A DNA stretch of 64,000 bases, taken from Dyadobacter fermentans (GTDB taxonomy: Bacteria > Bacteroidota > Bacteroidia > Cytophagales > Spirosomataceae). Each line of letters opens with the position of its first letter. Position 1 is the first letter of the stretch. The notes under the pieces are model-generated. The model was not told the origin of the DNA. It saw nothing but the letters and a program-made list of their open reading frames with translations, and ran no database searches. Shown one piece after another: positions 26,501 through 34,819 of this stretch. The position numbers and the translations under genes are program-made. Location: positions 186,001 to 250,000 of the forward strand of contig NZ_JAHXBN010000013.1 in NCBI RefSeq assembly GCF_019924045.1, in the 5' to 3' direction.

Positions 26501-26956
26501 GACCTGAATGTGTTTTTCCAGGCTTCGAAAGGCAACGACCTGCTGAGCTATACCTTAATGGAACTCAACCTGCTTTCGGCGATCAACAATGCAACTACCG
26601 AGGCATTAAACCGCTGGACGCCCACCCATACCAATACCGACGTCCCGAAAGCGGCGGTAGGCCGTACACGCAGGGTATCTACGCGGTGGGTCAAGGACGG
26701 CAGCTTCGTCAGGATGAAAAACCTGGCTATCGGTTACAATTTTCCTAGGCCCGTGCTGGAAAAGCTCAGGATCAGTAAACTACGCGTTTATGCCAGCGCG
26801 CAGAATATCCTGACGTTCACCAAATACAAAGGCTACGATCCGGAGGTGAACTACTCGTCGGACGGCAATACCGATAGCAACCGTAACCTCGGCCTCGACT
26901 ACGGGAGCTATCCGAACGCGAAATCGTACACCATCGGTCTTAACCTGGGTTTTTAA
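23570..26956 (+). CDS. SusC/RagA-type TonB-dependent transporter with STN signalling domain
   Basis: A full-length 1128-residue protein. ATG 23570 is chosen because the upstream extension from 23453 overlaps a hairpin and has no signal character. Domains: signal peptide to about residue 40, secretin/TonB N-terminal (STN) domain ~46-118 (RISLQAQDLEVKKVLHQIEK), carboxypeptidase-regulatory-like domain ~145-218, EEVLVVGYG box at ~224-232, plug, then 22-stranded barrel ending LNLGF. The STN domain relays substrate status to the FecR protein encoded upstream. The carbohydrate or other ligand is unknown because no degrading enzyme is attached. Confidence 0.95.
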   Translation: MKIPVQFHRKWLVLMRISVAQLVMSVWLVGNAFAADVHAQELLNKRISLQAQDLEVKKVLHQIEKQAGVRFIFSSKMIQSGRKVTIQQSNQELSKVLEEFLVPLGLTYEVSGKNIVIRPSETPKWSSGEPEASVKSSLQAGTEVTIKGRVTDSESKEPLPGVNILVKGTQTGTSTDANGNYTLAVDNANITLIYSFVGYEPQEVQAGSRTEIDVALKTDQKSLEEVLVVGYGTVKKSDITGSVASVKSQELTAYPALGTVQALQGRAAGVQIQANNGEPGSSFKVRIRGGTSINASSDPIYVVDGFVGGTLPPPEDIESIEILKDASATAIYGSRGANGVIMVTTKKGTSGKPRIDFNTSISSQKEINRLDLLNAQQFLAYVQEARPTIVSQGADTDWQDEIFRRGGIQNHQLSVAGGSEAVKYYVSGAYYDQKGIILNSGYKRYSVTSNIDINATKRLKLGLNLFAQRVSRQQSRTQEGSGGLTPGVMSAALKFEPDQPIRDANGRFTVGRLSDPIDNPYAIATQLQNESLADRIQGNLYAEYNILKDLKLRVTLGATTNSGRTGTFTPTTLNDGRNVGGAATVNGSKSTLLLNENYLTYNKKIGALHDLSVMAGYSYQKSSSETWGGSGQNFITDAVSYWNLGGSSVWQSPNSGLTEWVLASYYARLTYSLADKYLFTANIRQDGSSNFSKNHKWATFPSGAFAWKMSSEPFMQNISAISQWKWRVSYGLTGNQAIEPYQTMARFSNVYAIINGTPVNAVRPTTVANDDLTWETTHQLDVGVDVSFLNNRINLVADYYRRVTKDLLFSVQLPQYSGYTNQLQNIGEVENKGIELTLNTRNLVGAFKWSTDINFSLNRNKILKLPAGTDILYGSAPGHMVGMGQTQVLREGYSVGSFYGWIYDGVYQEGDSFIPGGGFETVAGGEKFRDINGKKDSNGQLTGEPDGMLNSDDRTIIGNPHPKFTWGMNNDFSYKGFDLNVFFQASKGNDLLSYTLMELNLLSAINNATTEALNRWTPTHTNTDVPKAAVGRTRRVSTRWVKDGSFVRMKNLAIGYNFPRPVLEKLRISKLRVYASAQNILTFTKYKGYDPEVNYSSDGNTDSNRNLGLDYGSYPNAKSYTIGLNLGF

Positions 26957-26975
26957 GCATTAAACGGACATCAAA

Positions 26976-28496
26976 ATGAAGCATTTATTTAATAGATCAA
27001 TATTCCTGACCGCGGCCGTTTCGCTGCTGCTGGGATGTGCGGACCTGGACGAAAAGCCTGTGGGCCTGCTCGCGCCCGAGTCGCTGTTCAGGACTTCCAA
27101 AGATGTAGAAACAGCCATTATGGGCGCTTACGGCTGGATCGCCACCGAGCGGCTTTATGGCCGCCAATTCGTATCGGCGCTCATGCTCCGAAGCGACATG
27201 GAGGATATCGGCGACCGCGGCACGCCCGCTGAACGCCAGCAGGTGAACGACTTCAATATGGATGATAACAACAACATGGTCAACCAGTTCTGGCCGGTTT
27301 GGTACCAGGTGATCAGCTCCACGAATTCAGCGATTTTTGGTGCGCAGCAGCTTGGCCTGCCCGAAAACACCGGTAATCCGTTGATGGCGGAAGCCCGTTT
27401 CATCCGTGCATTCGCCTATTTTCACCTTGTGCAGGTGTTCGGTGATATTCCTTACATCGATTACTTTATCAGCAACCCCGAGTCTGTCAAATCGATTTCC
27501 AAAACGCCTGCGGCTACGGTTTACACGAGTATCATTGCCGACCTGGAATTTGCGAAACAATGGCTGCCCGACAAGCAGCCGGCGGAAGTACGGAGCCGCG
27601 CCACCAAGGGAACGGCTGCTTCCTACCTGGCCTCGGTGTACCTTACGATGGGGCAATACCAAAAGGCTTATACCGAAGCGAAATGGGTGATTGACAACAA
27701 GGATAAATTCGGCTACGCGCTCGAAGCGGACTTTCAAACGCTCTTCAAAGCACCGCAAGCCCCGAATATGAAAGAGCACATCTTCGACATCGACTTCCTG
27801 GGCCTCAAATCGGGCGATGGTGGGGCTAATGACGACATTATGGCGCCTATGACCGGCGTACGCGGGGGTGATGCGCCGCGCAGCGGGTGGAGCGTGATCG
27901 TGCCGTCGCTGAAAGTGTACACTACCTGGGACAACCGTGATTACCGCAAGGAAGTGAGTTTTGAAGATTCACTGCTCATCGGCGGCAAGCTCGTTCCTTA
28001 CACCGAGTTTACGAACACCAAACGCCCGCATATTGCCAAGTATGCCCGGTTTGCAGGTAATTCCAATTCCGAAGGCCGCTATTCCGATCACAACTATGCC
28101 GCGATGCGCTATGCGGAAATCCTGCTCATTGCCGCCGAGGCCTCTGTGGAAGTGAACGGGCCGAATGCCGAGGCGCTTGGGTATATCAACCAGATCAGGG
28201 CGCGGGCGAGAAACTGGGCCGGCAAGCAAACGACCTTCCCGGAGGATGTAAAAGCGGGTTTAGCCAAAGATGCGATGATCGACCTGATCCTGGATGAACG
28301 TCGCCTCGAACTAGCCTTCGAGTACAAACGCTGGTACGACATCAAACGCCGGAACCTGGGGGAGAAGGTTTTCAAAGGGCCTAACTCGCTGGAACCTCAT
28401 GAGACGTTCAATGCGAACAGGGATTACCTGATGCCGCTCCCGCGCGTGGAATTGCAAGTGAATCCGAATCTGGCGCCACAGAATCCGGGGTATTAA
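26976..28496 (+). CDS. SusD/RagB family lipoprotein
   Basis: A 506-residue surface lipoprotein, lipobox VSLLLGC with Cys21. RagB/SusD features include the helical TPR-like repeats (NPLMAEARFIRAFAYFHLVQ, RATKGTAASYLASVYLTMGQ) and the C-terminal LDERRLELAFEYKRWYDIKR motif. It starts 19 bases after susC and is its lid partner. This pair ends the sigma/FecR cassette. Repeats follow it, with no hydrolase, so the imported substrate may not need surface cleavage or the enzymes lie elsewhere. Confidence 0.95.
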   Translation: MKHLFNRSIFLTAAVSLLLGCADLDEKPVGLLAPESLFRTSKDVETAIMGAYGWIATERLYGRQFVSALMLRSDMEDIGDRGTPAERQQVNDFNMDDNNNMVNQFWPVWYQVISSTNSAIFGAQQLGLPENTGNPLMAEARFIRAFAYFHLVQVFGDIPYIDYFISNPESVKSISKTPAATVYTSIIADLEFAKQWLPDKQPAEVRSRATKGTAASYLASVYLTMGQYQKAYTEAKWVIDNKDKFGYALEADFQTLFKAPQAPNMKEHIFDIDFLGLKSGDGGANDDIMAPMTGVRGGDAPRSGWSVIVPSLKVYTTWDNRDYRKEVSFEDSLLIGGKLVPYTEFTNTKRPHIAKYARFAGNSNSEGRYSDHNYAAMRYAEILLIAAEASVEVNGPNAEALGYINQIRARARNWAGKQTTFPEDVKAGLAKDAMIDLILDERRLELAFEYKRWYDIKRRNLGEKVFKGPNSLEPHETFNANRDYLMPLPRVELQVNPNLAPQNPGY

Positions 28497-28577
28497 CAAT
28501 GACTGAATGGTTGAATGATTGACCGGGTCGCCGGAGCGATGATTGAATGGCTGAATGCGGGGGGAATCGCTTAGCGA

Positions 28578-28755
28578 TGCAACATTGGTAGAAATGGAAC
28601 GGGTTACGGTTGGATGAAAATCCCGTCAGGGATGTAACAACAGTGCAGTGGCGATGTGGCATGCGATGCAATTGTAGTTGCATGCCCAAGGGCATTTGGC
28701 CAATATTCGGCGTGCAGATTTACTACCAATGTTGCATGCCTGACGGCATTTGTCT
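28578..28755. repeat. Second cluster of covarying palindromic units
   Basis: GCAACATTGGTAG at about 28578 and CTACCAATGTTGC at about 28723 are exact inverted copies flanking ~130 bases. Inside and beside them are ATCCCGTCAGGGAT (near 28620), ATGCCCAAGGGCAT (near 28681) and ATGCCTGACGGCAT (near 28736). The unit CTACC-R-ATGTT-R-CAT-N-CCTGACGG-N-ATT matches the one near 7934. No coding sequence is seen from 28497 to 28761. Confidence 0.7.
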
Positions 28756-28761
28756 CGTTGT

Positions 28762-29130
28762 TTACTCTCTGATGAAAATTTTCTTGATTTTATCACTTTC
28801 GTTCCGTGATAAAACGAACACGCGTTCATCAAGCTGATCCGTAACTACATTGTCTGAAAGCAGCAGCCTTACCGTCACTGATGGTTGTTGCAGCCACCCG
28901 CGCTCGCTGTTTTCCAGCTCGGCTGGGATAAGTGGTTCGTTGAAATCGTAGAACGTGCTTTTGAATTGAAATACCAAAACCGGAATCCTGTCTGTCCATT
29001 CAACGAGGCATTGGACCTGCGAGGCTTCGCTCAGAAGATCGTCGGGGAAATGGGTGTTTTTAAGGATGATGTCGAGCGTGTTGGCGCTCGTGAGCACGCG
29101 TATGTAAGGCGACCTTTCGGGGAGTGACAT
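28762..29130 (-). CDS. Hypothetical protein, 122 residues
   Basis: I do not recognise a family. The product is soluble-looking, without signal peptide or membrane helix. It begins MSLPERSPYIRVLTSANTLD and has a mixed beta pattern (VQCLVEWTDRIPVLVFQFKS, SVTVRLLLSDNVV). It looks more protein-like than the opposite frame at 28885-29127, which I take as a shadow. A strong terminator-like hairpin lies only ~30 bases upstream of its start, leaving little room for a promoter, so its expression is uncertain. Confidence 0.5.
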   Translation of the reverse strand: MSLPERSPYIRVLTSANTLDIILKNTHFPDDLLSEASQVQCLVEWTDRIPVLVFQFKSTFYDFNEPLIPAELENSERGWLQQPSVTVRLLLSDNVVTDQLDERVFVLSRNESDKIKKIFIRE

Positions 29131-29160
29131 AATTTCGGAATTTCTTTAAACGACGAACAA

Positions 29161-29202
29161 AACCCGTCCTGAAATGATTCAGGGCGGGTTTTTGTGTTTT
29201 TT
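29161..29202. terminator. Strong bidirectional terminator
   Basis: AACCCGTCCTGAA (29161-29173), loop ATGA and TTCAGGGCGGGTT (29178-29190) form a 13-position stem with one G-T mismatch. TTTGTGTTTTTT follows on the plus strand and TTTTGTT on the minus strand. It separates the minus-strand hypothetical gene from the plus-strand tail-collar genes. Confidence 0.8.
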
Positions 29203-29371
29203 GTGACTGCGTTTTGATAATTGTGACGTTTTTGTGACACCGTTTTTTAGGCCTTCGGTGACATCTCATACTTTATTTGCCAACATCCGGGGCGGTATTT
29301 TCAGCACCCGTTCAGCCAAACCGGATTTTATACATCTTCTATCATTTATCTATTCAAAAACCTTTCACATT

Positions 29372-29881
29372 ATGGAGAGTTTCGTTGGAGAAATCCGCCC
29401 GTTCGCCGGTGAGCGCGCACCAGAAGGCTGGCACCTTTGCGATGGTACCGAATTACCGGTGAGTAAGTATGAGGCTTTGTTTTCATTGATCGGGTTTACT
29501 TACGGTGGTAGCGCCGGGAATACCATGTTTCGCCTGCCCGATCTGCGGTCGAGAATCCCGCTGGGCGAGGGCGCGGGATATAATCTCGGAAGGCCTGGCG
29601 GGGAGGAAGGAGTGGCGCTAACCGTCTCAAATTTGCCAAAACACAGGCATCCGGTGGCATGTAGCACCTCTAATGCCGCTAATCTCCCCGATGCCGCGAC
29701 CGGGCTTTGGAGCGCCTCCGACACAAAGGGGTTTTTGTACAATTCCGCTCCGGGAAAGATCGAGATGAACAACGAGAGTATTCAGCCCGAAGGAAAAGGA
29801 GAGAAACACGAGAACCGTATACCGATGTTCGCGGTGTCGTTCATCATTGCACTACAAGGCATATTCCCCAGCCGCGGCTGA
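29372..29881 (+). CDS. Phage-tail-collar domain protein (microcystin-dependent protein-like)
   Basis: A 169-residue protein. ATG 29372 gives MESFVGEIRPFAG, the standard start of this family, and the upstream frame from 29234 is unsupported. Features are APEGWHLCDGTELPVSKYEA, a GFTYGG turn, FRLPDLRSRIPLGEG, ALTVSNLPKHRHPV and a C-terminal FIIALQG strand. In phages this domain lies at the tail-fibre collar. Stand-alone bacterial copies have no settled function. There is no signal peptide. A two-domain homologue follows 29 bases later, then a giant T9SS protein. Confidence 0.9.
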   Translation: MESFVGEIRPFAGERAPEGWHLCDGTELPVSKYEALFSLIGFTYGGSAGNTMFRLPDLRSRIPLGEGAGYNLGRPGGEEGVALTVSNLPKHRHPVACSTSNAANLPDAATGLWSASDTKGFLYNSAPGKIEMNNESIQPEGKGEKHENRIPMFAVSFIIALQGIFPSRG

Positions 29882-29910
29882 AATCTTCAAATCTTTAACA
29901 CAACATTCTT

Positions 29911-30933
29911 ATGCCTCAATTTATATCTGAAATCAGGCTGTTTGCGTTTCCCTTCGCTCCAAGGGGCTGGGCCAAATGTGACGGCGCAATCTATTCCGTT
30001 TCGAATAATACTACTTTGTTTATGATGCTGGGTTACAAGTTCGGCGGCAGTGGGGATAATTTTAAGCTTCCCGATCTGAGGGGCAGGGTAATGATCGCCA
30101 ATGGAAGCCCCCTCCGGCCGGACTTTCTTCGTGCCGGTTCAGAAAAACACGCCCTTACCATCAAGGAAATGCCTGCCCACAATCATTCTGCCGTCGCAAG
30201 CTCAAATGGGGTAGATACATTCGAACCCCTGGGTCACTTCTGGGCCTCGAATGTAGGTTATGTGAAGGACGCGAATAATTTGATGCACCCGAACACTATC
30301 AAAGAAGAGGGCAGTGACGAGGCACACAACAACATGTCGCCTTATTTGCCACTCAACTATTGTATCGCGGTTACGGGTGAGCATCCCGACGGCAGTTACC
30401 GCGAGGTAAACGAATTTACCGGTGCTATCAGGCCATTTGGCCGTGGCGTAGATGAAGGCGTGTGGCTGAAATGTGATGGGCGGGAGCTGCCGCTCAGTCA
30501 GTATATTGATTTATTCAAAGTCCTCGGCTACACCTATGGAGGCGTGGAAAACAGGACATTCCGGCTTCCTGACCTGCGTGGTCGCGCGCTGGTATCTTGC
30601 GGCACACCACCAGGCCTCAGCGCTTACAAGTTGGGAGAAATGGCAGGCGAAGCGTCTGTGAAACTAACCAAAGAGCAAATCCCGAAGCATAACCACAAGG
30701 CGTTGGTGAACGCGCTTTGCAATTCGCAGCAGCCTAACAATTGCGGCTGGGCGGTCAATTCAAATACACGTCCATCCTCCAACAGCTACGCAAAAGAAAA
30801 AGGTAATGGATCGGTGATGGGGGCAAGCGCAATCGGAATAACGGGGAACGACGAAGCCCATAGCAACATGATGCCGTACCAGGCAATGGAGTTCATGATC
30901 TGCTCACGCGGGGATGATCCGACGATCGGATAA
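29911..30933 (+). CDS. Tandem phage-tail-collar domain protein
   Basis: A 340-residue protein made of two collar domains. The first spans about residues 1-158 (EIRLFAFPFAPRGWAKCDG, FKLPDLRGRVMIANG, LTIKEMPAHNHSAV, PLNYCIAVTG). The second spans about 168-335 (FTGAIRPFGRGVDEGVWLKC, FRLPDLRGRALVSCG, LTKEQIPKHNHKAL, QAMEFMICSRG). Most relatives have one domain, so this is a duplication-fusion. It lacks a signal peptide. With the preceding gene, three collar domains are encoded in a row upstream of a beta-helix surface protein. Confidence 0.9.
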   Translation: MPQFISEIRLFAFPFAPRGWAKCDGAIYSVSNNTTLFMMLGYKFGGSGDNFKLPDLRGRVMIANGSPLRPDFLRAGSEKHALTIKEMPAHNHSAVASSNGVDTFEPLGHFWASNVGYVKDANNLMHPNTIKEEGSDEAHNNMSPYLPLNYCIAVTGEHPDGSYREVNEFTGAIRPFGRGVDEGVWLKCDGRELPLSQYIDLFKVLGYTYGGVENRTFRLPDLRGRALVSCGTPPGLSAYKLGEMAGEASVKLTKEQIPKHNHKALVNALCNSQQPNNCGWAVNSNTRPSSNSYAKEKGNGSVMGASAIGITGNDEAHSNMMPYQAMEFMICSRGDDPTIG

Positions 30934-30939
30934 ACGTTC

Positions 30940-30966
30940 GCGCTGCCGGAAAATCTCCGGCAGCGC
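30940..30966 (+). terminator. Hairpin terminator after the collar genes
   Basis: GCGCTGCCGG (30940-30949), loop AAAATCT, and CCGGCAGCGC (30957-30966) form a perfect 10-bp GC-rich stem. It is followed by a pyrimidine-rich stretch with TTTT runs. It ends 33 bases before the 31000 start, so it may end or reduce transcription into the large surface-protein gene. Confidence 0.6.
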
Positions 30967-30999
30967 ACCCTCCTTTTATTTCCCTTTTCGAACATTCCT

Positions 31000-33900
31000 A
31001 TGAAATTGATATTTACCGAACGACTGCGATGGTCGGCCATCATGGTGGGACTGCTTTTGACCAGCCTGGGCTTACCGGTTGCCGCCGACACCTTCAATGT
31101 AACTCAGACGACCGATGGCACCGCCACTTCCCAGCTGCGTGGCGCTATTCTGGCCGCTGACGCCTTGGGGGGAGGACCGCATACCATCAACCTTGTAGCC
31201 GGCACCTACGATCTTACACTGGGCCCGATTGTATTCGGGACGCAAGCAGAGAATATCTCGATCGTCGGTGCGGGTGCGGGTTCTACCGTCATCAACATGA
31301 CGACCACGATGCAGGACCGCATTTTCCTGATCAACCCGCCGGGAACAATACACGATGTGCAGGTTTCGATTTCAGGCATCAAATTTACCAATGGCAAGAA
31401 CCCCGCCGATCACTACGGCGGAGGGGGCATTCTCTGTGGAGGACCAGGCAATACCATCAGCATAGCCAATTGTGCATTTGAAAATAATATGACCAACTTC
31501 CTCGGCGGAGGTGCATTAGCGATGTCGGGAGGTGGTACAATGACGGTCGAGAACTGCACATTTACCAACAATGCGGTGCTTATTGATGCGTCGAGCGACG
31601 GTGGTACAGGCGGCGCTATTTCCATCGATTACTATGGAAGCGGATCGGACCCCGTGGCAGGAAGTGTGACGATTTCAAATTGTGTTTTTTCCAATAACGC
31701 GGTAAATGCTTCTTTCGCGACTTCCGGTGGGGCTATCGGACTAAAAGCCAGCTATTCGGCGGCCAGTCCGTCGTTTTACACCAAAATTGAGAAAAACCGG
31801 TTCATCGGCAACAGCGCCGGAGCCAGTGTTAGCGGTGGCGAGGGCGGCGCTATTTCAATATCCAGCAGTTTTGCAGCAGATATTCAGTATAATGCGTTTT
31901 CAGGAAATACCATCAATGGAACAACGAAGGAGGCGTTGTCGATTCGCAAGTTCAGCGATGGGGCGATTAATGCCACGAACAACTGGTGGAGCTGCAACAC
32001 CGACCCACAGGAGGGAGGGACATGCAGTGAAGCCGCGCGGATCGTGGGTACCGTGGGAGGTGGGACACTTACAACGAGCCCCTGGCTGGTGTTGAAGCCC
32101 GCTGTCACCAATGCGGCGCTCTGCGTCGGCTCGCAGACACAGACCCAGGTGGCAGCCAGTTTTTTGGCCAACTCGGCGGGCGCAGCCGTTTCTGTCGACA
32201 ACCTTACCGCCGTGCTGGGCTTACCTGTTAGCTTCAGCGCAGCGAACGGCAGTATTTCGTCGGCACAAAATACGATTCAGGCGAATGGGAGAGCCACCGC
32301 CATTTATACAACCAGTGGTCTCGGAAACGGAAGCGTGAACGTCATGGCAGGCTACCTGACCAGCGGGGAGGCCAATGCGCGGGCCGCGATCCTGACCGGG
32401 ACAGCTCCGAATATCGGGACGCATCCTGTCAAAATTACCACTTGCGCAGGTTCCTCTTCCGTGACATTCAGTGTGGCTGCTACTAGTCTCGAAACGCCCA
32501 CCTATCAATGGTACCGGGGTAACACACCGCTTTCGAACGATGGTAAATACGGCGGTACTCAAACGGCAACTTTAACTGTCTACAATATTGCCGCGGGAGA
32601 CCAGGGCAATCAATATAAGGTAAAAGTGACCAATTCGTGCGGAGACGCAACGTCCAACAGCGCAACGCTGAATGTAATCGCCGGTCGGCTATATGTAGCT
32701 CGGGGATCAGCGGGCGAGGGTGCAGGATGGGATGACGCGCTGGGAAGCCTCAGTGCAGCATTGAACGCGGCCTCGGGCTGCTCAGGAATTACGGAAATAT
32801 GGGTAAAAGCAGGAACCTACGTTCCGACAGGTACGCCCTATAATACTACTCTTTTCGGGATGCGGCATTATGCATTCTACCTGCTGGATAACGTGGCGAT
32901 TTACGGCGGTTTTGCAGGGAATGAAACGGCATTATCGCAGCGGAATCCCGGGCTTAACCAAACGATCCTCTCCGGAGACCTTGGTGCGGGTGGTAATAGC
33001 GACAATTCCTATCACACGGTAGTGTCGGTCGACAATGGCCCCACTGCGCAGTTGGATGGCTTCATTATCCGCGATGGAAACGGTAACGGCACGGGAATCA
33101 GCCCCACCATACGAGGCGCTTCGATTCCCGCAACCCAGGGGGGCGGGGTGGTTTTGTACTTTTCTTCGGCAGTGATTTCGAATTGCGCGATCACCGGAAA
33201 CAGTGCCGAGCAGGGCGGTGGGGTATTCCTGGCCGGTGAGGGGATTGCTCCCGCATTCCGTAATTGTGTTATGAGCGACAATGCCGCCACCAATGGCAGC
33301 GGCGGAGGCGTTTTAAATGCATATAAAACCGGAGCTACTTATCTGAACTGCACCGTCGCGCGTAACTCTGCTTCGGCGCAGGGAGGAGGTGTTTTTAACT
33401 TTCTGTTGTCAAACCCGGTTTTCGTCAATAATGTAATATGGGGGAATAGTGCTTCGGAAGGCGCCGGGATGTTCGATCAGGTGGCAAATCCGACGGTGTC
33501 TTTTAGTCTGGTGCAAGGCGGGCACGCGGGGATCGGCAACCTGAGTTCGGATGTCCTTTTTGCCAACCAGTCGGACCCGGACGGGGACGACAACAAATGG
33601 ATGACTGCCGATGATGGCCTCCGGCTTTCGCTTTGCAGTCCGGCTGTTAATGCGGGGTTCAACCTGGTCGACCCGCCGATCGATATTACCAGTCAGCCGC
33701 GCACCTTCGATCTTACGACCGATATGGGCGCCTATGAGCTGCAATCCTACCGGGACGGAAGCATTCTGTCCCAAAACGGTGATCAGGTTTTTCAACCCAT
33801 CATGGCTGGCACAACCAACGGATTCGTGGCCACAGGTTGCCGGGTGATCGCACAAGTAACACCGGCTGGCGGCGCGCCGGTGAGCGGGAATGTACGCGCG

Positions 33901-34818
33901 AAGACGTTTGTGGACGCAGGTGTGCTCACGGCCGGACCTGTAAAATTGGTACAGCGCCATTACGAAATACTGCCTTCTGATAACGCAGCCACTGCGACCG
34001 CGCGGGTTAAGTTGTTTTTTAATCAATCCGAATTTGATGCTTTCAATCTGGAAGTCAGCGGGGCAAAACTGCCCTCATCGCCGTCGGACGGTACTGGCGT
34101 CGCTAATCTGCTGGTCGTTCAGTACCACGGCACTTCGGCTACCGGGCAGCCCGGATCGTACAGCGGCGATACCACGACGATCAACCCCGACGACGGAGAT
34201 ATTGTCTGGAACAGCAGCCTGAACCGCTGGGAAATCAGTTTCGATGTGACCGGTTTCAGCGGATTTTTTATCAGTAATGCCGATCCGCTGCCTTTGAAAC
34301 TGGTCAGTTTTTCGGCCCGAGCGGTTGAAAATGCTACACAACTGGAATGGTTAACTGCGGAGGAAGTTAACACGAGCCATTTCGAAATCCACCGCAGCGC
34401 TGACGCCCGTCATTGGGAAATGTTGCCGGAACAACCGGCGGCGGTGGGAAGCGGAGGTAGTCGTTACAATGCAACCGACAATGCGCCGATGGCTGGTCTG
34501 AACTATTATCGTTTGAAAATGATCGATCTCGATGGTTCGTTTGCATTTAGTCAGATCGTCGTTGCGGAGCATCGCAATGGTGTTCAAATGCAGGTTTATC
34601 CCAATCCGGCGAGTACGGTATTCCGAATTGAAACCACAGGCATCGATCAACTTACAGGCAATGCGGAGTTGTTGAATGCACAAGGGACGGTGATGGCACG
34701 CCGAAAGCTAGTGAATGGAAAGGCAGATTTTCCCGTCGGCGATTTACCGAAGGGCCTCTACCTCATGCGCGTGCAGGGTAATGCGGGTATGTCAACTCAA
34801 AAAGTGGCGATCGAATAG
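31000..34818 (+). CDS. Giant secreted beta-helix protein with T9SS sorting domain
   Basis: A 1272-residue protein with a signal peptide (to about VAAD, residue 30). A first right-handed beta-helix covers roughly 35-360 and is rich in Gly/Asn turns (ISIANCAFENN, VTISNCVFSNNAV). An Ig-like domain lies around 475-565 (YQWYRGNTPLSNDGKYGGTQ). A second beta-helix covers ~570-900 (ISNCAITGNSAEQGGGVFLA). The C-terminal part has LPLKLVSFSARAVENATQLE and a final ~85-residue type A sorting domain (VYPNPASTVF, LPKGLYLMRVQG). The last domain routes it through the type IX secretion system to the surface. Adhesion or glycan binding is likely, enzymatic activity possible. It follows the collar genes and meets the regulator gene head-on. 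Confidence 0.88.
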   Translation: MKLIFTERLRWSAIMVGLLLTSLGLPVAADTFNVTQTTDGTATSQLRGAILAADALGGGPHTINLVAGTYDLTLGPIVFGTQAENISIVGAGAGSTVINMTTTMQDRIFLINPPGTIHDVQVSISGIKFTNGKNPADHYGGGGILCGGPGNTISIANCAFENNMTNFLGGGALAMSGGGTMTVENCTFTNNAVLIDASSDGGTGGAISIDYYGSGSDPVAGSVTISNCVFSNNAVNASFATSGGAIGLKASYSAASPSFYTKIEKNRFIGNSAGASVSGGEGGAISISSSFAADIQYNAFSGNTINGTTKEALSIRKFSDGAINATNNWWSCNTDPQEGGTCSEAARIVGTVGGGTLTTSPWLVLKPAVTNAALCVGSQTQTQVAASFLANSAGAAVSVDNLTAVLGLPVSFSAANGSISSAQNTIQANGRATAIYTTSGLGNGSVNVMAGYLTSGEANARAAILTGTAPNIGTHPVKITTCAGSSSVTFSVAATSLETPTYQWYRGNTPLSNDGKYGGTQTATLTVYNIAAGDQGNQYKVKVTNSCGDATSNSATLNVIAGRLYVARGSAGEGAGWDDALGSLSAALNAASGCSGITEIWVKAGTYVPTGTPYNTTLFGMRHYAFYLLDNVAIYGGFAGNETALSQRNPGLNQTILSGDLGAGGNSDNSYHTVVSVDNGPTAQLDGFIIRDGNGNGTGISPTIRGASIPATQGGGVVLYFSSAVISNCAITGNSAEQGGGVFLAGEGIAPAFRNCVMSDNAATNGSGGGVLNAYKTGATYLNCTVARNSASAQGGGVFNFLLSNPVFVNNVIWGNSASEGAGMFDQVANPTVSFSLVQGGHAGIGNLSSDVLFANQSDPDGDDNKWMTADDGLRLSLCSPAVNAGFNLVDPPIDITSQPRTFDLTTDMGAYELQSYRDGSILSQNGDQVFQPIMAGTTNGFVATGCRVIAQVTPAGGAPVSGNVRAKTFVDAGVLTAGPVKLVQRHYEILPSDNAATATARVKLFFNQSEFDAFNLEVSGAKLPSSPSDGTGVANLLVVQYHGTSATGQPGSYSGDTTTINPDDGDIVWNSSLNRWEISFDVTGFSGFFISNADPLPLKLVSFSARAVENATQLEWLTAEEVNTSHFEIHRSADARHWEMLPEQPAAVGSGGSRYNATDNAPMAGLNYYRLKMIDLDGSFAFSQIVVAEHRNGVQMQVYPNPASTVFRIETTGIDQLTGNAELLNAQGTVMARRKLVNGKADFPVGDLPKGLYLMRVQGNAGMSTQKVAIE

Positions 34819-34819
34819 G

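Noticed and set aside
28885..29127. 80-residue plus-strand frame opposite the 28762 gene
   Set aside because: Less protein-like than the minus-strand frame and fully contained in it, so taken as a shadow.
29372..30933. Prophage remnant
   Set aside because: Only collar domains are present. No capsid, terminase, integrase or attachment site is seen, and stand-alone collar proteins are common in Bacteroidota.
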